From NCBI RefSeq assembly GCF_002631185.1, contig NZ_PDNU01000008.1:124001-188000 (forward strand): 64,000 nucleotides of DNA. Reading direction: 5' to 3'. The stretch comes from Teichococcus rhizosphaerae (GTDB lineage: Bacteria; Pseudomonadota; Alphaproteobacteria; Acetobacterales; Acetobacteraceae). Position 1 is the stretch's first letter. Each line of letters starts with the position of its first letter. The notes under the pieces were generated by a model that ran no database searches, had not been told where the DNA came from, and saw nothing but the letters and a program-made list of their open reading frames with translations. Both the position numbers and the translations under genes were made by a program. Shown here one piece after another: positions 19,001 to 33,363 of the stretch.

Positions 19001-20118
19001 GCGGCGCGCCCATCGTCATCGCCGCCGGCGGCACCGGCGGCCATTTCTTTCCCGCCGAGGCGCTGGCGGCGGAGTTGCTGCGCCGCGGCCACCGCATCGC
19101 GCTGATGACGGATTCGCGCAGCGCCGACTACAGCAGCCCCGCCTTCGCCCATGCCGAGCGCTTCGTGCTGAAGGGCGCGGGCCTGGCCGGGCACGGGCTG
19201 CAACGCGCCGCGATGGGCGCGATGGCGCTGGCCGCCGGCACGGTGCAGGCGCGCAGGCTGCTGCTCTCGCTGGCGCCGGCGGCGGTGGTGGGCTTCGGCG
19301 GCTATCCCTGCGTGCCGCCGCTGCTGGCCGCGCGCACCCTGCCCGCCGCGCGCCGCCCGGCCACCATCCTGCACGAGCAGAACGCGGTGCTCGGCCGCGC
19401 CAACCGCCTGCTGGCGCGCGGCGCCGACACGCTCGCCCTGTCCTTCGCCGACACGGCGCGCGTGCCGGCCGGCACCACCACCGCGGTGGTGGGCAACCCG
19501 GTGCGCCCCGCGCTCGCCGCCCTGGCGGGCCAAGGCTTCACCCCGCCACAGGGTCCGGTGCGGCTCTTCGTCATCGGTGGCAGCCTCGGCGCGCGCGTCT
19601 TCTCCGACGTGGTGCCCGAGGCGGTGGGCCTGCTGCCCGCGCCGCTGCGCGGGCGCCTTTCCCTGGTGCAGCAATGCCGGGTGGAGGACCTCCCCCGCGT
19701 GCGCGCCGCCTATGAGGCGCTCGGCGTGCCGGCGGAGCTCGCCCCCTTCTTCGGCGACGTGGCGGGGCTCTACGGCACGGCGCATCTCGTGGTGGCGCGG
19801 GCCGGCGCCTCCACCGTGGCGGAGCTGGCCTGCGCCGGGCGCGGCGCCATCCTCGTGCCCCTGCCGCACGCCATCGACGACCACCAGACGGCGAACGCGA
19901 AGGCGCTCGCCGCCAGCGGCGCGGCGGTGGTGATGCCGCAGCCCGCCTGCACGCCGCCGGCCCTGGCGGCGCAGCTCGCCGCCCTGCTCGACTCGCCGGA
20001 GGCGCTGGCCCGTGCCGCCGCCGCCGCCGCCAGCCTCGCCGCGCCGGATGCCGCCGCGCGCCTGGCCGATCTCGTTCTCGCGCGCGCCGCCGCGCGCCGC
20101 TCTCAGGAAGTCTCGTAG
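18997..20118 (+). CDS. murG: UDP-N-acetylglucosamine-undecaprenyl-pyrophosphoryl-MurNAc-pentapeptide transferase (MurG)
   Basis: A 373-residue GT-B glycosyltransferase at the inner face of the membrane that converts lipid I to lipid II. The N-terminal [10 protein letters not shown] loop at 11-20, [21 protein letters not shown], the second-domain GGSLGARVF and [12 protein letters not shown] are all MurG signatures. [14 protein letters not shown] forms the UDP-GlcNAc site. GGAGG lies 2 nt before the ATG inside ftsW and the overlap is ATGA. The stop is TAG, followed one base later by the murC start. Confidence 0.97.
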   Translation: MSGAPIVIAAGGTGGHFFPAEALAAELLRRGHRIALMTDSRSADYSSPAFAHAERFVLKGAGLAGHGLQRAAMGAMALAAGTVQARRLLLSLAPAAVVGFGGYPCVPPLLAARTLPAARRPATILHEQNAVLGRANRLLARGADTLALSFADTARVPAGTTTAVVGNPVRPALAALAGQGFTPPQGPVRLFVIGGSLGARVFSDVVPEAVGLLPAPLRGRLSLVQQCRVEDLPRVRAAYEALGVPAELAPFFGDVAGLYGTAHLVVARAGASTVAELACAGRGAILVPLPHAIDDHQTANAKALAASGAAVVMPQPACTPPALAAQLAALLDSPEALARAAAAAASLAAPDAAARLADLVLARAAARRSQEVS

Positions 20119-20119
20119 A

Positions 20120-21556
20120 ATGCGCGCCCTGCCGCTGAACATCGGTCCCATCCACTTCGTCGGCATCGGCGGCATCGGCATGTCGGGCATCGCCGAGGTG
20201 CTGCACAATCTCGGCTACACGGTGCAGGGCAGCGACATCGCCGAGGGCTACAACGTGGAGCGCCTGCGCGAGGCGGGCATCAGCGTCACGGTGGGCCATG
20301 ACGCGGCCAATCTCGGCACCGCGCAGGTGGTGGTCACCTCCACCGCCGTGAAGCGCGACAACCCGGAGGTCGTGGCCGCGCGCCAGCGCCTGATCCCCGT
20401 GGTGCGCCGCGCCGAGATGCTGGCCGAGCTGATGCGCCTGAAGTGGGGCATCGCCATCGGCGGCACGCACGGCAAGACGACGACCACCTCGCTCGTCGCC
20501 ACCGTGCTGGAGGCGGCCAAGCTCGATCCCACCGTGATCAACGGCGGCATCATCAACGCCTATGGCACCAACACCCGGCTCGGCGAGGGCGACTGGATGG
20601 TGGTGGAGGCGGATGAGAGCGACGGCTCCTTCCTGCGCCTGCCCGCCGTCGCCGCCGTGGTGACCAACATGGACGCGGAGCACCTGGACCACTGGGGCAC
20701 CGAGGAGGCGATGAAGCAGGGCTATGCCCAGTTCGTCGGCAACATCCCCTTCTACGGCTTCGCGGTGCTGTGCGCCGACCATCCCAACGTGCAGGCGATG
20801 ATCCCGCACATCGACCGGCGCCTGATCACCTACGGCTTCTCGCCCCAGGCCGATGTGCGCGCCGAGCGCCTGATCACCGACCGTATGGGCGCCACCTTCG
20901 AGGTGATCGTGCAGGACCGCGCCACGGGCCGCAGCCGCAGCCTGAAGCCGATGCGCCTGCCGATGCTCGGCCAGCACAACGTGCAGAACGCGCTGGCCGC
21001 CATCGCCGTCGGCATCGAGATGGACATCGACGAGGGCACGATCCGCTCGGCGCTGGCCGGCTTCAAGGGCGTCAAGCGCCGCTTCACCCGTGTCGGCGAG
21101 ACCAACGGCATCCAGGTGATCGACGACTACGGCCACCATCCGGTGGAGATCGCCGCCGTGCTGAAGGCGGCGCGCCAGGCCGGGGCGCGGGATGTCATCG
21201 CGGTGGTGCAGCCGCACCGCTATTCGCGCCTGAAGCAGCTCTTCGAGGAGTTCTGCCAGTGCATGAACGACGCGGGCACGGTGATCGTGGCCGATGTCTA
21301 TGCCGCCGGCGAGCAGCCCATCCCCGGCGCCGACCGCGACAGCCTGGTCGATGGGCTGCGCGCGCATGGCCACCGCTCCGTGGTGCCCCTGCCCGGCCCC
21401 GACAGCCTGCCGGAGATGATCAACGCCATCGCCAAGCCGGGCGACTACGTGGTCTGCCTCGGCGCCGGCAACATCACGGCCTGGGCGCACGCGCTGCCGG
21501 AGAAGCTGGCCGCGCTGCAACCGCGCGGGCCACGCCTGGCCGGGGGGGGGCGGTGA
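20120..21556 (+). CDS. murC: UDP-N-acetylmuramate-L-alanine ligase
   Basis: A 478-residue Mur ligase that adds L-alanine to UDP-MurNAc, the first peptide step. The N-terminal [22 protein letters not shown] is diagnostic; the ATP loop GTHGKTTTT has Lys119. [31 protein letters not shown] and QPHRYSRL follow in the usual order. I start at the ATG that directly precedes this motif and has AGGAAG 9 nt upstream; longer frames are shadows of murG. The last codons contain a run of nine G (21542-21550) which abuts the murB start. Confidence 0.97.
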   Translation: MRALPLNIGPIHFVGIGGIGMSGIAEVLHNLGYTVQGSDIAEGYNVERLREAGISVTVGHDAANLGTAQVVVTSTAVKRDNPEVVAARQRLIPVVRRAEMLAELMRLKWGIAIGGTHGKTTTTSLVATVLEAAKLDPTVINGGIINAYGTNTRLGEGDWMVVEADESDGSFLRLPAVAAVVTNMDAEHLDHWGTEEAMKQGYAQFVGNIPFYGFAVLCADHPNVQAMIPHIDRRLITYGFSPQADVRAERLITDRMGATFEVIVQDRATGRSRSLKPMRLPMLGQHNVQNALAAIAVGIEMDIDEGTIRSALAGFKGVKRRFTRVGETNGIQVIDDYGHHPVEIAAVLKAARQAGARDVIAVVQPHRYSRLKQLFEEFCQCMNDAGTVIVADVYAAGEQPIPGADRDSLVDGLRAHGHRSVVPLPGPDSLPEMINAIAKPGDYVVCLGAGNITAWAHALPEKLAALQPRGPRLAGGGR

Positions 21557-22467
21557 GCCGCGCCATGCCGGACAGCGCCACCCTTGCCCTGCCGCCGCTG
21601 CGCGGCCGCGTCCAGGCGGAGGCGCCGCTCGCGCCCTTCACCTGGTTCCGCGTGGGCGGGCCGGCGCAGTATCTCGTGCGGCCGGCCGACGTGGATGACC
21701 TGCTGCTGCTGCTGCGCGACCGGCCCGCGCACCTGCCGCTCACGGTGATCGGCGCCGCCTCCAACCTGCTGGTGCGCGACGGGGGCTTGCGCGGCATCAC
21801 CGTCAAGCTCGCGCGCGGCTTCTCCGACATCGCGGTGGAGGCGGACGGCATCATCGCCGGCGCCGCCGCGCTCGACATGACGGTGGCCGAGCACGCCGCC
21901 GCCGCCGGGCTCGGCGGGCTGGAGTTCCTCAGCGGCATCCCCGGCGCCATTGGGGGGGCGGTCGCGATGAACGCGGGTGCCTATGGCTCGGAAGTGAAGG
22001 ACGTGCTGGACTGGGCCGAGGTGGCGACGCCCGCCGGCCTGCTGCGCCTGGACAATGCCGCGCTGGGCTTCGCCTATCGCCGCTCCGCGCTTCCCGCTGG
22101 CGGCGTCGTGGTGCGCGCCCGCTTCCGCGCCGTGCCGGGTGCCGCCGCGGAGATCGCCGCGCGCATGAACGTCATCCGAAGCGCGCGCGAGGAAAGCCAG
22201 CCCGTGCGCGCCCGCACCGGCGGCTCCACCTTCAAGAACCCCGAAGGCCACAAGGCCTGGGCGCTGATCGACGCCGCCGGCTGCCGCGGCCTGCGCCAGG
22301 GCGACGCGCAGGTGTCGGAGAAGCACTGCAACTTCCTCCTCAACCTCGGCGCCGCCACGGCGGCCGATCTGGAAGGGCTGGGCGAGACGGTGCGCGCGCG
22401 CGTCGCCGCGCAATCCGGCATCGCGCTGGAGTGGGAAATCAAGCGCCTCGGGGAGCCCGCCGCATGA
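21553..22467 (+). CDS. murB: UDP-N-acetylenolpyruvoylglucosamine reductase
   Basis: A 304-residue FAD flavoprotein that reduces UDP-GlcNAc-enolpyruvate to UDP-MurNAc with NADPH. FAD-binding signatures are [12 protein letters not shown] and [18 protein letters not shown]; the catalytic region has AYRRS and GSTFKNP, with the Ser proton donor. The final NFLLN and the [14 protein letters not shown] end fit the family. The GTG start overlaps the murC TGA (GTGA) and follows a G-rich stretch acting as ribosome site; an ATG at residue 5 is the alternative. Confidence 0.96.
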   Translation: MSRAMPDSATLALPPLRGRVQAEAPLAPFTWFRVGGPAQYLVRPADVDDLLLLLRDRPAHLPLTVIGAASNLLVRDGGLRGITVKLARGFSDIAVEADGIIAGAAALDMTVAEHAAAAGLGGLEFLSGIPGAIGGAVAMNAGAYGSEVKDVLDWAEVATPAGLLRLDNAALGFAYRRSALPAGGVVVRARFRAVPGAAAEIAARMNVIRSAREESQPVRARTGGSTFKNPEGHKAWALIDAAGCRGLRQGDAQVSEKHCNFLLNLGAATAADLEGLGETVRARVAAQSGIALEWEIKRLGEPAA

Positions 22468-23375
22468 GTCATGTCGCTGTCCTGTTCGGTGGCATCTCCA
22501 CCGAGCGCGAGGTCTCCCTCTCCACGGGGCGGCAGGTCATCGCCGCGCTGCGCGAGGCGGGGCACCGCGTCACGCCGGTCGAGGTGACGGAGGACCTCTC
22601 CGCCCTGGTCGCCGCGCTGCGGCAGGCGAAGCCGGATGCGGTGTTCAACGCGCTGCATGGCCGCTTCGGCGAGGATGGCTGCGTGCAGGGCGTGCTGGAC
22701 TGGCTCGGCATTCCCTACACCCATTCCGGCGTGCGCGCCTCCTCGGTGGCGATGGACAAGTCGGCCGCCAAGGCGGTGTTCGCGGCCCACGGCCTGCCGC
22801 TGGCCGAGCACCGCGTGGTCTCGCCGGAGGAGCTGGAGGCGGAGGACCCGATCAACCGCCCCTATGTGGTGAAGCCGGTGAACGAGGGCTCCTCGGTCGG
22901 TGTCGAGATCCTGAAGGAAGGCGACAACCGCCGCGCCGAGATCGCCCGCAACTGGCGCTTCGGCCGGCAGATCATGACCGAGGAGTTCATCGCCGGGCGC
23001 GAGCTGACGGTGGCCGTGATGGGCGACCGCCCGCTCGCCGTCACCGAGATCGGCACCGGCCACGCCTTCTACGACTACGACGCGAAGTACGCCGATGGCG
23101 GCAGCCGCCACACCATCCCCGCCGCCATCCCCGATTCGGTGACGCGGGCGGCGATGGAGGCGGCGCTGCGCGCGCACCAGGCGCTGGGCTGCCGCGGCGT
23201 CAGCCGCTCCGACTTCCGCTACGACGACGCGACGGACCGCCTCGTCCTGCTGGAGGTGAACACCCAGCCGGGCATGACGCCGACCAGCCTCGTTCCCGAG
23301 CAGGCGGCCTATTGCGGCATCAGCTTCCCCGAGCTCTGCACCTGGCTGGTGCAGGAGGCACGCCATGGCCCGTAG
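22464..23375 (+). CDS. ddl: D-alanine-D-alanine ligase
   Basis: A 303-residue ATP-grasp ligase that makes the D-Ala-D-Ala dipeptide used by MurF; it is the target of D-cycloserine in other bacteria. The N-terminal [19 protein letters not shown], the lid [23 protein letters not shown] and the metal-binding [17 protein letters not shown] are all present. Its start overlaps the murB stop (ATGA) and its last 11 bases overlap ftsQ. Confidence 0.97.
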   Translation: MSHVAVLFGGISTEREVSLSTGRQVIAALREAGHRVTPVEVTEDLSALVAALRQAKPDAVFNALHGRFGEDGCVQGVLDWLGIPYTHSGVRASSVAMDKSAAKAVFAAHGLPLAEHRVVSPEELEAEDPINRPYVVKPVNEGSSVGVEILKEGDNRRAEIARNWRFGRQIMTEEFIAGRELTVAVMGDRPLAVTEIGTGHAFYDYDAKYADGGSRHTIPAAIPDSVTRAAMEAALRAHQALGCRGVSRSDFRYDDATDRLVLLEVNTQPGMTPTSLVPEQAAYCGISFPELCTWLVQEARHGP

Positions 23376-24279
23376 TCCCGCCCGCCTTCGCGCGGAGGAC
23401 CGCATCCGTCTCGCCAGCGATGGCGGGCGACCCAGCCTCGCCGCGCCGCAGCGGCCGAGCGGCCTGCGCCTCTGGCTGCGCCGGCGGCGCGGGCTGCTGC
23501 GCCCGGCCTTCTACGCGCTGCTCGGCATTGGCGCGCTCGGTGCCGGCACCGTGATGGTGGTGGCGCTCGAGCCGGCGGGCCGCTTCTCCTGGCTGTCCGA
23601 GAACATCGCGGAGGTCGCCGGTGCCGCGGGCATGACGGTGAACGAGATCGTCGTGCGCGGGCAGCAGAACACGCCGCGCGAGCTGATCCGCGCCGCCATC
23701 GGCGTCGGGCGCGGCGACCCGCTGCTCGCCTTCTCCCCCACCCAGGCCAAGGCGCGGCTGGAAAGAATCGCCTGGATCGAGAGCGCCGAGGTGCAGCGCC
23801 ACCTTTCCGGCAACATCCTGATCGAGATCCACGAGCGCAAGCCCTTCGCCATCTGGCAGCGCCAGGGCGAGTTCGCGGTGGTGGACCGCGACGGCCGCGT
23901 CGTCTCCGCCGACACGCTCGATGCCTTCGGCCCGCTGCCGCTGCTGGTGGGCGATGGCGCGCACAAGCTCGGCGCCACGCTGTACGACGCGCTCTCGCGC
24001 GAGCCCGAGGTGCGCCGCCGGGTGCAGGCCCTGGTGCTGGTCAGCGAGCGGCGCTGGAACCTGCGGCTGCACAACGGCACGGATGTGATGCTGCCCGAGG
24101 CGCATGAGGAGGCGGCGGTGAAACGCCTGGGCGAGTTGCAGCGCAGCAGCGCGCTGCTCGACCGGCCGCTGGTGGCGATCGACATGCGCCTGCCGGACCG
24201 GCTGGTGGTGCGGCACAACCCGGCGCCCGAGCCGATCCCCGAGCCGCCGAAGCGGCGTGGCGGGAGCAGCCGCGGATGA
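23365..24279 (+). CDS. ftsQ: Cell division protein FtsQ
   Basis: A 304-residue bitopic membrane protein of the FtsQBL complex. A basic cytoplasmic N-terminus (about 50 residues) precedes one membrane segment at about 52-72, then a POTRA domain ([22 protein letters not shown] to [12 protein letters not shown], about 92-170) and the FtsQ beta domain ending in [12 protein letters not shown] short Pro/Arg-rich tail follows. AGGAGG lies 6 nt before the ATG, within ddl. It overlaps ftsA by ATGA. Confidence 0.96.
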   Translation: MARSPARLRAEDRIRLASDGGRPSLAAPQRPSGLRLWLRRRRGLLRPAFYALLGIGALGAGTVMVVALEPAGRFSWLSENIAEVAGAAGMTVNEIVVRGQQNTPRELIRAAIGVGRGDPLLAFSPTQAKARLERIAWIESAEVQRHLSGNILIEIHERKPFAIWQRQGEFAVVDRDGRVVSADTLDAFGPLPLLVGDGAHKLGATLYDALSREPEVRRRVQALVLVSERRWNLRLHNGTDVMLPEAHEEAAVKRLGELQRSSALLDRPLVAIDMRLPDRLVVRHNPAPEPIPEPPKRRGGSSRG

Positions 24280-25574
24280 GGACCCCGCCCCGCCTCGCCG
24301 TCGAGCCGCCGCCCGTCCCCCTCGTCACGCCGCGCCGCCGGCGCGCGCGCAGCGGCCCCTTCGGCGTGCTGGACATCGGCACCACCAAGATCGTCTGCCT
24401 GATCGCGCGCATGGAGAATGACGGCCAGCCGCGCATCCTGGGCTGCGGCTGGCAGCGCGCGCGCGGCATCAAGGGCGGCAACATCGTCGACCTGCACGAG
24501 GCCGAGCAGTGCATCCGCGCCGCCGTGGCGCAGGCGGAGGACGCCGCGGAGGTCAAGCTGGCGGGCGCCATCGTCAACCTCTCCTGCGGCCAGCCCGGCT
24601 CGCGGCTGATGAACATCCAGTGGCCGATCGGCGGCCGCGCCGTGACCGAGGCCGACCTGCGCGCCGTGCTGGGCGAGGGCCGCCGCCGCGCCACCGATGA
24701 CGGGCGCGAGACGGTGCATGCCGCGACGCTCGGCTTCACCATCGACGCGACGCCCGGCGTCGAGGACCCGCGCGACATGGTGTGCGAATCGCTGGTGGCG
24801 CAGATGCACCTCGTCGATGCGGCATCCGCCTCGCTGCGCAATCTCGGCGTGTGCCTGCATGGCTGCGACCTGGAGGTGGAGGAGCTGGTCTCGGCGCCCT
24901 ACGCCTCGGCCCTTTCCGTGCTGGTGGAGGATGAAAGGCAGCTCGGCGCCACGGTGGTGGACATGGGCGGCGGCACCACCAGCATCGCGGTGTATGGCGA
25001 GGGCCATCTCCTGCACACGGCGCAGATCCCCGTCGGCGGCTGGCAGGTGACGAACGACCTGGCGCGCGGCCTCGCCACCCCCATCGCGCATGCCGAGCGG
25101 ATCAAGATTCTCGAGGGCAGCGCGCTGAACGGCGGCGACGACGCCCGGACCATGGTGAACGTTCCGCAGGTGGGCGAGGATGACGACCACCTCGTCAGCA
25201 TCCCGCGCGCGAGCATCGTGAACATCATCCGCCCGCGAATCGAGGAGACGCTGGAGCTGGTCCGCGGCCGGTTGAACGCCGCGGCGCTGGGCCGCGACGC
25301 GGGCTCGCGCGTCGTGCTCACCGGCGGCGCGAGTCAGCTCGTGGGACTCCGCGAGCTCGCCGCACAAATTCTCGACCGTCCCGTGCGCCTCGGACGCCCC
25401 GCCACGCTGCGCGGCTTACCAGAAACCGCGCAGGGTCCCGATTTTGCGACAACGCTGGGGCTTGTCGCATGGGGCATGGGCGAAGGCCGCCCGCTGCTCG
25501 ATATTGATCCTGGCCCGGAGCGCGGAAACGGTCGATTTGCGCGCTTCGTCAACTGGCTTCGCGACCGCGTCTGA
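24276..25574 (+). CDS. ftsA: Cell division protein FtsA
   Basis: A 432-residue actin-like ATPase that tethers FtsZ to the membrane and recruits later division proteins. The phosphate loop [17 protein letters not shown], the 1C subdomain, the second phosphate motif [14 protein letters not shown] and the adenosine motif [13 protein letters not shown] are visible. The C-terminal [15 protein letters not shown] is amphipathic, as expected for the membrane-targeting helix. GC content drops slightly near the 3' end. A 58-nt gap separates it from ftsZ, the largest in the cluster after the mraZ leader. Confidence 0.97.
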   Translation: MRTPPRLAVEPPPVPLVTPRRRRARSGPFGVLDIGTTKIVCLIARMENDGQPRILGCGWQRARGIKGGNIVDLHEAEQCIRAAVAQAEDAAEVKLAGAIVNLSCGQPGSRLMNIQWPIGGRAVTEADLRAVLGEGRRRATDDGRETVHAATLGFTIDATPGVEDPRDMVCESLVAQMHLVDAASASLRNLGVCLHGCDLEVEELVSAPYASALSVLVEDERQLGATVVDMGGGTTSIAVYGEGHLLHTAQIPVGGWQVTNDLARGLATPIAHAERIKILEGSALNGGDDARTMVNVPQVGEDDDHLVSIPRASIVNIIRPRIEETLELVRGRLNAAALGRDAGSRVVLTGGASQLVGLRELAAQILDRPVRLGRPATLRGLPETAQGPDFATTLGLVAWGMGEGRPLLDIDPGPERGNGRFARFVNWLRDRV

Positions 25575-25632
25575 TGCAATCTGCAACCCGTCCGCCACGC
25601 CCAACGCCCGCTACCCGAGGAGACACGCTGCA

Positions 25633-27240
25633 ATGACGCTGAACCTGACGATCCCGCGCCAGCAGCACACCGATTTCAGCCCGCGAATCACCGTCGTCGG
25701 AGTCGGCGGCGCGGGCTGCAACGCGGTGAACAACATGATCGCCATGGGTCTCGACGGGGTCGAGTTCCTGGTGGCCAACACCGACGCGCAGGCGCTGGTG
25801 CACAGCCGCGCGGAGCGCCGCGTGCAGCTCGGCCCTCACCTGACGCAGGGCCTGGGCGCGGGCGCCAAGCCCGAGATCGGCCGCGCCGCCGCCGAGGAGG
25901 CGACGGAGGAGCTGGCCCGCCATCTCGAAGGCATGCACATGGTCTTCATCACCGCCGGCATGGGCGGCGGCACGGGCACGGGCGCGGCTCCGGTGATCGC
26001 GCGCATGGCGCGCGAGCGTGGCATCCTGACGGTCGGCGTCGTCACCCGCCCGTTCGACTTCGAGGGGCCGAAGCGCCGGCGGGCGGCGGAGGCGGGGCTT
26101 GAGGATCTGCAGTCCTATGTGGACACGCTGATCGTCATTCCGAACCAGAATCTGTTCCGTAAGGCGAATGAGCGCACCACCTTCGCCGAAGCCTTCAAGA
26201 TGGCGGACGACGTGCTGCACATGGGCGTGCGCGGCGTCACCGACCTGATGGTCAATCCCGGCCTGGTGAATCTCGACTTCGCCGACATCCGCACCGTCAT
26301 GGCCGAGATGGGCAAGGCGATGATGGGCACGGGCGAGGCCGAGGGCGAGGACCGCGCGGTGAAGGCCGCCGAGGCCGCGATCAACAACCCGCTGCTCGAG
26401 GACACCTCGATGCTCGGCGCCAAGGGTGTGCTGATCAACATCACCGGCGGCTACGACATGACGCTGTTCGAGGTGGACGAGGCCGCGAACCGCATCCGCC
26501 GCGAGGTGGACGAGGAAGCCAACATCATCTTCGGCTCCTCGGTGGACGAGGACATGAATGGCCGGCTGCGCGTCTCGGTGGTCGCCACCGGCATCGACGC
26601 CATCCAGGAACACAATGCCGAGCGGCCGAAGCTGGTCGCGGTCGGCGGCGTGGCGCCGACGCAGGCGGTCGCCAGCGCGCCCGTGCCGCCCGCCATTCCG
26701 CGCGGCGTGCCCGGCGCCCCCACCATGCAGCGCGCGGTGATGCCGCAGCCCGCCTCGCCCGTGCGCGTGGGCCCGGCCGGCCCCGCCGGCGCGCCCCGCC
26801 GCCCGGCGGGCATGGCGCCCGCCACCGCCGCCGCCACGGCGCAGCAGATGGCCCCGGTGATGCAGCCGGTGGCCTATGAGGCGCCGCAGCCCGCGCCGGA
26901 GGCGCCCTCGCCCGAGGACATACCGGCGCCGCTCGCGCAGCATCCGGACCTGGCGGCGCGCCCGCCCGCCCCGGCCCGCCCGATGGCGCCGCCCCCCGTT
27001 TCCGCGCCGCCGGCCGGCGGTGGCGGCTTCAACCTGTTCCGCCGCGCCACTGGTCTGATGCGCCGCAACCTCTCGGCCGAGGGCGATGCCGCGCCGGCGC
27101 CCGTGGCGCGCCCCGTGGCCGCCGCGCCCGTGCCGCCCGCCGCGCCCCGGCCGGCCGCCGCCCCGGCGCCGCAGCCCGCGCCGCAGGCCGAGGAAATGGG
27201 CCTTGACATCCCCACCTTCCTGCGCCGCCAGAACAACTGA
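25633..27240 (+). CDS. ftsZ: Cell division GTPase FtsZ
   Basis: This 535-residue tubulin homolog forms the cytokinetic ring. The GTPase domain (about 1-320) shows [22 protein letters not shown], the tubulin signature GGGTGTG near 111-117, and [16 protein letters not shown]. From about residue 330 to 520 there is a long Pro/Ala-rich linker, typical of alphaproteobacterial FtsZ but at the long end. It finishes with the conserved C-terminal peptide [12 protein letters not shown] that binds FtsA and other partners. The start has GAGGAG about 10 nt upstream. A strong terminator follows, so ftsZ closes the dcw transcript. Confidence 0.98.
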   Translation: MTLNLTIPRQQHTDFSPRITVVGVGGAGCNAVNNMIAMGLDGVEFLVANTDAQALVHSRAERRVQLGPHLTQGLGAGAKPEIGRAAAEEATEELARHLEGMHMVFITAGMGGGTGTGAAPVIARMARERGILTVGVVTRPFDFEGPKRRRAAEAGLEDLQSYVDTLIVIPNQNLFRKANERTTFAEAFKMADDVLHMGVRGVTDLMVNPGLVNLDFADIRTVMAEMGKAMMGTGEAEGEDRAVKAAEAAINNPLLEDTSMLGAKGVLINITGGYDMTLFEVDEAANRIRREVDEEANIIFGSSVDEDMNGRLRVSVVATGIDAIQEHNAERPKLVAVGGVAPTQAVASAPVPPAIPRGVPGAPTMQRAVMPQPASPVRVGPAGPAGAPRRPAGMAPATAAATAQQMAPVMQPVAYEAPQPAPEAPSPEDIPAPLAQHPDLAARPPAPARPMAPPPVSAPPAGGGGFNLFRRATGLMRRNLSAEGDAAPAPVARPVAAAPVPPAAPRPAAAPAPQPAPQAEEMGLDIPTFLRRQNN

Positions 27241-27266
27241 CCGGCCACGCCGCCAGTGACGGAGCA

Positions 27267-27295
27267 GCCCCGCAATGCAAGTTGCGGGGCTTTTT
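27267..27295 (+). terminator. Rho-independent terminator after ftsZ
   Basis: A perfect 9-bp stem, GCCCCGCAA (27267-27275) with TTGCGGGGC (27282-27290), encloses a 6-nt loop and is followed directly by TTTTT. It lies 27 nt after the ftsZ stop and separates the dcw cluster from lpxC. Confidence 0.95.
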
Positions 27296-27461
27296 GCATC
27301 GCAGCAACCATCCAATTTCAATGGCTTATATTGTTGAGCTAAACTGAAATAAACGGAAACAAGCGTTGACTCGCAGTGTGCCGCCGCCAATGTCATGTAA
27401 CGCTCAGCCGAAACGGCCGAGGGATTTCCCTCCGCCGATGCAGCAATGGCCAGGGGCAGTG

Positions 27462-28424
27462 ATGGACGGTTTCCTCGCAGGGGGCATGGAACGACGCAGG
27501 ACGCTGAAGGCGCCCATCGGGTGCGTCGGCATCGGCCTGCACTCGGGCCGCCGCGCCGCGCTGACGCTGCGCCCCGCCCCGGTCAATGCCGGCATCGTCT
27601 TCCGCCGCACCGATCTCGGGCTGGACATCCCGGCCCGCCACGATCTGGTGTTCGACACCCGCCTCTGCACGGCCATCGCCCTTCCCGGCCAGCCGCAGGC
27701 GCGGCTCGGCACCATCGAGCATGTCATGGCCGCGCTGGCCGCCTGTGGCATCGACGACGTGGTGGTCGAGGTCGATGGCCCCGAGGTGCCGATCCTGGAT
27801 GGCTCCGCCGCTCCCTTCATCTTCCTGATCGATTGCGCGGGCATTGCCACCAGCGCCATGCCGCGCAGCACCATCGAGGTGCTCAAGACGGTGCGCGTGC
27901 AGGATGGCGAGGGGCCGGACGCTCCCTGGGTGGCGCTGCATCCCACCGCCACGCCGGGCTTCGAGGCCGCGCTGGAGATCGACTTCCCCTCCACCGCCAT
28001 CGGCCGCCAGTCGCTGTCGCTGCGCGTGACGGAAGCCTCCTTCCGCGGCATGCTGGCCGATGCCCGCACCTTCACCATGGCCGAGGACGTGGCGCGGCTG
28101 CGCGCCGCCGGCCTGGCGCAGGGCGGCAGCCTGGCCAATGCGGTGGTGGTGGATGGCCCGCTGGTGCTCAACCCGGGCGGGCTGCGCCATCCGGACGAGT
28201 GCGTGCGCCACAAGCTGCTGGATGTTGTGGGCGACCTCGCCCTGGCCGGCGCCCCGCTCTCGGCGCGGTTCAGCGGCAGCCGCTCCGGCCACGCGCTGAA
28301 CAACCGGCTGCTGCGCGCGCTGTTCGCCGACAGCAACGCCTGGCGCTGGAAGGACGCGCCGCTGCTGCCCGCCTCCGAGCCCCTCTCCACCCGCGCCCTG
28401 GACGCCGAGCCGGTGGCCGCCTGA
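27462..28424 (+). CDS. lpxC: UDP-3-O-acyl-N-acetylglucosamine deacetylase
   Basis: A 320-residue zinc deacetylase that catalyses the committed step of lipid A synthesis. The zinc ligands are visible: His87 in TIEHVMAAL, His250 and Asp254 in the CVRHKLLDVVGD stretch, and the catalytic His277 in SGHALNN. GIGLHSGRRAAL near the N-terminus is diagnostic. I prefer the ATG with AGGGG 6 nt upstream, which gives a normal LpxC length; the frame is open to 27366 and an ATG at 27438 is possible. The preceding 160 nt are AT-rich for this genome and probably hold its own promoter, but no clear -35/-10 pair stands out. Confidence 0.95.
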   Translation: MDGFLAGGMERRRTLKAPIGCVGIGLHSGRRAALTLRPAPVNAGIVFRRTDLGLDIPARHDLVFDTRLCTAIALPGQPQARLGTIEHVMAALAACGIDDVVVEVDGPEVPILDGSAAPFIFLIDCAGIATSAMPRSTIEVLKTVRVQDGEGPDAPWVALHPTATPGFEAALEIDFPSTAIGRQSLSLRVTEASFRGMLADARTFTMAEDVARLRAAGLAQGGSLANAVVVDGPLVLNPGGLRHPDECVRHKLLDVVGDLALAGAPLSARFSGSRSGHALNNRLLRALFADSNAWRWKDAPLLPASEPLSTRALDAEPVAA

Positions 28425-28526
28425 ACGGGCGGCCGGCCACGCGCCAAGCCAGCCTTCGCCTGGCCGCGCGCCAGGCCGGATGGCCCTCTTCGTCTTGGCG
28501 GGGGAGCATGATATAGAGCGGACGCC

Positions 28527-29372
28527 ATGCGCACCCGTCTGAACCGGACTCTCCGCCTTTCCCTGATCCTGGCCGCTCCGCTGCTGGCGGGCGCCTGCTC
28601 GCAATGGGACGGCAGGGACGACTCGCTGCGTCCTCGCGCTCCGCTGGCCGAGCAGACGCCGGAATCCCTTTATGCCGCCGGCATCGAATCGCTGCGCCAG
28701 GAACGCTACGTCCAGGCCATCGAGTATTTCGACACGGTGGAGCGGGAGCATCCCTATTCCACCTGGGCCACCAGCGCCAAGCTGATGTCCGCCTATTCGG
28801 ACTACATGCGCAACCGCTACACCGAGGCCATCGGCGCGCTGGACCGCTTCATCCAGCTCCACCCGGCGCATCGCGACATCGCCTATGCCTATTACCTGCG
28901 CGCGCTCTGCTACTACGAGCAGATCGTCGATGCCGAGCGCGACCAGCGCGGCACCGAGATCGCCCTGGCGCAGCTGCAGGAAGTGATCAACCGCTTCCCC
29001 GAAAGCTCCTATGCCCGCGATGCGCGGCTGAAGATCGACCTCGCCCGCGACCACCTGGCGGGGCGCGAGATGAACATCGGCCGCTTCTACCAGTCGCGCG
29101 GGCTGCAATCGGCCGCCATCGGCCGCTTTAAGCGGGTGGTGGAGGAGTTCCAGACCACCAACCACGTGCCCGAGGCGCTGCACCGGCTGACCGAGATCTA
29201 CCTCGCCCTTGGCCTCACCGAGGAGGCGCGGCGCACCGCGAGCGTGCTGGGCCACAACTATCCCGGCAGCGCTTGGTACCAGGATTCCTATGCCCTGCTG
29301 GTGGAAGGCGCGCAGCCCGCCCCGCAGGACCGGCCGGGCTTCCTCCGCCGCGCCTGGAATTCGGTGTTCTGA
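28527..29372 (+). CDS. bamD: Outer membrane assembly lipoprotein BamD
   Basis: A 281-residue lipoprotein of the BAM complex, which inserts beta-barrel proteins in the outer membrane. The signal peptide ends at a lipobox-like LLAGAC with the lipidated Cys at 24. Five TPR-like repeats follow (ESLYAAGIESLRQERYVQAIEYF, then PYSTWATSAKLMSAYSDY), as in the YfiO/ComL family, with the typical YARDARLKIDL and EMNIGRFYQSRG. It follows lpxC, separated by about 100 nt, and is followed by recN, the usual alphaproteobacterial order. Confidence 0.95.
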   Translation: MRTRLNRTLRLSLILAAPLLAGACSQWDGRDDSLRPRAPLAEQTPESLYAAGIESLRQERYVQAIEYFDTVEREHPYSTWATSAKLMSAYSDYMRNRYTEAIGALDRFIQLHPAHRDIAYAYYLRALCYYEQIVDAERDQRGTEIALAQLQEVINRFPESSYARDARLKIDLARDHLAGREMNIGRFYQSRGLQSAAIGRFKRVVEEFQTTNHVPEALHRLTEIYLALGLTEEARRTASVLGHNYPGSAWYQDSYALLVEGAQPAPQDRPGFLRRAWNSVF

Positions 29373-29421
29373 GCCGCCAGGCCCCTGACCCCAGAGGCAA
29401 GACCAAGGCCGCGGCCCCGCC

Positions 29422-33322
<3,901 letters not shown>

Positions 33323-33323
<1 letters not shown>

Positions 33324-33354
33324 CCAGGGGGCGCGCCCTTTCCCTTCCCCTGGC
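33323..33354. terminator. Hairpin between the convergent ligA and aminopeptidase genes
   Basis: GCCAGGGG (33323-33330) pairs with CCCCTGGC (33347-33354) across a 16-nt loop. It sits between two convergent stops and could end transcription both ways, but has no T run. Confidence 0.4.
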
Positions 33355-33363
33355 GTCGGGCGG

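Noticed and set aside
27361-27400. TTGACT at 27366 as the -35 of an lpxC promoter.
   Set aside because: No acceptable -10 lies 16-19 nt downstream; the region may hold a promoter but this pair is not supported.
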